From assembly GCA_002169255.1 (NCBI GenBank), contig NHLU01000012.1, forward strand, positions 2,555 to 10,872: a stretch of 8,318 bases of DNA. Direction: 5' to 3'. A model generated the notes under the pieces. That model was not told where the DNA came from and did no database searches. It worked only from the letters and a program-made list of their open reading frames with translations. The stretch comes from Candidatus Pelagibacter sp. TMED275 (lineage in GTDB: Bacteria > Pseudomonadota > Alphaproteobacteria > Pelagibacterales > Pelagibacteraceae). Positions 6,677 to 8,318 of the stretch are shown here, in pieces (within the stretch, counting starts at the first letter, position 1; the number at the start of each line of letters is the position of its first letter). Position numbers and translations under genes: made by a program.

Positions 6677-7281
6677 TAAATAATATATTTTTTTCTATTT
6701 AAGGATTTGTTACATTTTAAAAGTTGTTTCTTATAGATGCCAGCTTGCTTCTCAACTTTATTTGCAAGTAAAATAACTTTTTGATTATTTTTATAATTTT
6801 TGTAATTTCCCCAGCCCTCATGGTAAGCAAGATATTGCCTAAAAGCATCTTTTTTAGAGATTTTTAAAATTTTTTCAGTTTTATTTGTGTACCAACCTAT
6901 AAAATCAACACTATCTTTAAATCTAGTTCTTGTTGCATATTTGTTTCCAGTTTCTTTTTTGTATTGTCTCCATGTCCCCTTAACTGCTTGAGAATAACCA
7001 AATGAACTTGAAGGTCTTTTATAAGGTATTACTTTAAAAATTTTTTTTCTTGCAGGTTTAGCAAGCCAATCAAAGTCTGATTCCATTTTTATAATCGCTA
7101 ACTGAATATATATCGGTGTTCCCCATTTTTCTGCAGTTTTTTTTGCGTGCTTGTACCATAAGTACCTTTCTGAAAATATTGAACATCCATCAGCAGTATT
7201 TTTTGGAATTGATGAACATCCAACTAAAAAAACTAAAATAAAAAATGAAATAAGATTATTTATGTTTTTTAATTTCCACAT
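6673..7281 (-). CDS. lipoprotein with SLT (lysozyme-like) transglycosylase domain
   Basis: Predicted membrane-anchored peptidoglycan lytic transglycosylase of about 202 residues. Residues 1-22 form a lipoprotein signal peptide: a basic MWKLK start, a hydrophobic core, and lipobox LVGC with C22 as the lipidated residue. Serine at +2 would favour outer-membrane sorting by the E. coli rule. The SLT-like fold follows: WGTPIYIQLAIIKMESDF at 53-70 with E67 as probable catalytic glutamate, then SSSFGYSQAVKGTWRQY at 91-107, DFIGWY at 126-131 and QYLAYHEGWGNY at 149-160. This pattern recalls a proteobacterial family annotated as transglycosylase SLT domain-containing protein. C33 and C190 could form a disulfide. 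The ATG at 7281-7279 is supported by AAGGA just upstream and by signal-peptide length. The start lies inside the end of the VanZ-like gene (26-base overlap), implying coupling. The lysine/tyrosine-rich C-terminus ends on a stop that overlaps the pump gene's stop. Enzyme activity is inferred from motifs. Confidence 0.87.
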   Translation of the reverse strand: MWKLKNINNLISFFILVFLVGCSSIPKNTADGCSIFSERYLWYKHAKKTAEKWGTPIYIQLAIIKMESDFDWLAKPARKKIFKVIPYKRPSSSFGYSQAVKGTWRQYKKETGNKYATRTRFKDSVDFIGWYTNKTEKILKISKKDAFRQYLAYHEGWGNYKNYKNNQKVILLANKVEKQAGIYKKQLLKCNKSLNRKKYIIY

Positions 7282-7648
7282 TTTTTTCCTTAAAAAAAAG
7301 TATTAATCCAAGAATCGCTAAACTTATCGATACACCAAATAAATTACCTAGTAAATCTTCAAATTGAAAAGACCTGTTCGGTATAAAATAATGTGTCAGC
7401 TCCAAAAGTATTGCTAAAAAAATCAGGTAAATAATCATAATTTTTTCACTTTTTTTATAAATTAGACCAATAAAGGCCAATGAACTGAAAGCAAAAACAT
7501 GATTTGATGAAATCATAAAATCCCTTGTTATTTGGGGTTGAATTTGAAGATCATTGTATAAAAGCCATCCAAGTATACTGCCTGGGTATAAGTAAAATAT
7601 TATGAGTGAAGCATTAAGTAAATGAAATATTGTTTTTAAGTATTTCAT
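7256..7648 (-). CDS. VanZ-like small integral membrane protein
   Basis: A 130-residue inner-membrane protein with four hydrophobic segments, at about 7-25, 48-64, 69-88 and 100-119, and a lysine-rich C-terminal tail. The VanZ-family pattern is visible: SSNHVFAFSSLAFIGL at 47-62 (H50), ILLELTHYFIPNRSFQFEDLLGNLFG from 80 to 105 (E83, R92, D98, N102). VanZ from the vancomycin-resistance transposon gives low-level teicoplanin resistance, but for most chromosomal members the biochemical role is unknown, so resistance should not be assumed. The start is supported by AAGGGA at 7657-7652. Its end overlaps the SLT lipoprotein gene by 26 bases, making the two a probable two-gene operon and hinting at an envelope role. 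It is divergent from gpmA across 26 bases. Confidence 0.83.
   Translation of the reverse strand: MKYLKTIFHLLNASLIIFYLYPGSILGWLLYNDLQIQPQITRDFMISSNHVFAFSSLAFIGLIYKKSEKIMIIYLIFLAILLELTHYFIPNRSFQFEDLLGNLFGVSISLAILGLILFFKEKNVEIKKHK
7287..7291 (-). promoter_or_regulatory. Shine-Dalgarno site for the SLT lipoprotein gene
   Basis: On the minus strand AAGGA precedes the ATG at 7281-7279, separated by five A residues. The site lies inside the coding region of the upstream VanZ-like gene. It decides the lipoprotein start and explains how the gene can be translated despite the 26-base overlap. Most other genes in the window have no comparable site. Confidence 0.6.
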
Positions 7649-7674
7649 TTTTCCCTTATATTAAAATAAAAGTC
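7649..7674. promoter_or_regulatory. 26-base divergent gap between the VanZ-like gene and gpmA
   Basis: This is the only non-coding DNA between two divergent start codons, so initiation signals for both directions must overlap here or extend into the genes. On the plus strand TATATT at 7657-7662 resembles a -10 box, which would leave gpmA with a leader of only a few bases; no Shine-Dalgarno is visible before gpmA. The composition makes chance TATA-like matches likely, so the promoter reading is inference from layout. Confidence 0.3.
7652..7657 (-). promoter_or_regulatory. Shine-Dalgarno site for the VanZ-like gene
   Basis: On the minus strand AAGGGA lies a few bases before the ATG at 7648-7646 and supports that start. 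It takes up part of the 26-base gap shared with the divergent gpmA gene. Confidence 0.55.
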
Positions 7675-8318
7675 ATGAGTCATCTAATTTTAATAAGACA
7701 TGGTCAAAGTGAGTGGAATTTAGAAAATAGATTCACTGGATGGGTTGATGTTGAGCTTGCTCCAAATGGTAAACTTGAGGCATGTAAAGCTGGTGAGCTT
7801 TTAAAAGAAAAAAAATTAAAATTTGATCACTATTTTTCTTCTTTTCAGAAAAGAGCTGTGGATACCTTGAAATTAATGCTTAATACTATGAGATTAAAAG
7901 AAGTTAAAATAATTAAAGCTTGGGAGCTAAATGAAAGACATTATGGAAATCTTACTGGATTGAATAAAGATGAAATGAAGAAGAAGTTTGGTGAAGAAGT
8001 TATCCATAAATTTAGAAGATCTTGGGATAATCCACCAAAACCGTTGGATAAAAAAAACCCGTATCATCCTATAAACATAAGTGCATACAACACAGTTCCA
8101 AGAGAAAAAATACCTGACACAGAATCTTTAAAAAATACATACGAAAGGGTAATGCCTTTTTATAAATTAAATGTAGAAACTAAACTATTAGATAATAAAA
8201 ATATCATTATTTCAGCGCATGGAAACTCCATTAGAGCGATCTGCAAATATTTGTTTAATTTAAATAGTGAAAATATAACTCGATTAGAAATCCCTACTGG
8301 AAATCCGTTATGTATTGA
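7675..8318 (+). CDS. gpmA: 2,3-bisphosphoglycerate-dependent phosphoglycerate mutase, 3' end cut by window edge
   Basis: Interconverts 3-phosphoglycerate and 2-phosphoglycerate in glycolysis and gluconeogenesis, through a phosphohistidine, in the cytoplasm. 214 codons are present; E. coli GpmA has 250 residues, so a few dozen C-terminal residues are missing. Motifs: LIRHGQSEWN at 6-15 with phosphorylated H9, FTGWVDVEL at 20-28, FSSFQKRAVDT at 54-64 with R60, LNERHYGNLTGLNK at 85-98 with catalytic E87, RRSWDNPP at 114-121 and SAHGNSIRAI at 180-189 with H182. The LNERHYG and RRS.D.PP segments separate true dPGM from generic histidine phosphatases. The frame is open to the edge, ending in IPTGNPLCI; the final TGA of the window is out of frame and is not a stop. 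No Shine-Dalgarno precedes the ATG, so the message may be nearly leaderless. The gene is divergent from the VanZ-like gene and has no obvious functional link to it. Confidence 0.95.
   Translation, partial: MSHLILIRHGQSEWNLENRFTGWVDVELAPNGKLEACKAGELLKEKKLKFDHYFSSFQKRAVDTLKLMLNTMRLKEVKIIKAWELNERHYGNLTGLNKDEMKKKFGEEVIHKFRRSWDNPPKPLDKKNPYHPINISAYNTVPREKIPDTESLKNTYERVMPFYKLNVETKLLDNKNIIISAHGNSIRAICKYLFNLNSENITRLEIPTGNPLCI

Noticed and set aside
6662..6729. Inverted repeat AAACAACT / AGTTGTTT across the convergent junction
   Set aside because: The arms are only 8 bases, AT-rich, and about 52 bases apart, with no following T-run in the right position; not convincing as a terminator or operator.
6742..6790. 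Possible hairpin CTTGC...GCAAG followed by a T-rich stretch, as terminator for the pump transcript
   Set aside because: It has a five-pair stem with a loop of about 15 bases, and the T-run is interrupted; such matches are expected by chance here.
1..8318. tRNA, rRNA, riboswitch, CRISPR array, insertion sequence or attachment site
   Set aside because: Coding sequence fills nearly the whole window, and no repeats, cloverleaf-like segments or transposase-like proteins are seen.

Overview
The window looks like chromosomal DNA from a small, streamlined, very AT-rich alphaproteobacterium. A marine Pelagibacterales (SAR11)-like cell is my best guess. The grounds are A+T of roughly 70% or more (judged by eye), lysine/asparagine/isoleucine-rich proteins, gaps of 3-5 bases between same-strand genes, several overlapping genes, weak Shine-Dalgarno sites and almost no non-coding DNA. 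The protein families also fit an alphaproteobacterium. Taxonomy is inference, because no rRNA or other marker gene is present.

Layout. (1) Bases 1-1379, minus strand: a ten-helix EamA/DMT transporter, followed by an AlkA/Mag1-type DNA glycosylase that overlaps its end by 8 bases and runs off the left edge. (2) A 35-base divergent gap. (3) Bases 1415-6676, plus strand: four tightly packed genes for methionine sulfoxide reductase A, a 3-mercaptopyruvate-type sulfurtransferase, an RND periplasmic adaptor and an RND (HAE1-type) inner-membrane pump, probably one transcription unit. (4) Bases 6673-7648, minus strand: a VanZ-like membrane protein followed by an overlapping SLT-domain lipoprotein. 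The lipoprotein gene converges on the pump gene with overlapping stop codons. (5) A 26-base divergent gap. (6) From 7675, plus strand: 2,3-bisphosphoglycerate-dependent phosphoglycerate mutase, cut by the right edge.

How the genes may work together. The four-gene plus-strand block joins two cytoplasmic sulfur/redox enzymes (repair of oxidised methionine; transfer of sulfane sulfur) to an RND efflux pair. This could be a stress-response or export unit, or just genome compaction. The VanZ-like/SLT pair suggests cell-envelope or peptidoglycan work. The glycosylase and the mutase are housekeeping repair and glycolysis genes.

The most unusual element is the RND adaptor. Its lipoyl domain appears to be joined directly, without the alpha-helical hairpin that normally reaches the outer-membrane channel, and no outer-membrane factor gene lies in the window. 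I see no mobile element, CRISPR array, tRNA, rRNA or convincing intrinsic terminator. There is no stretch over 300 bases without a gene.
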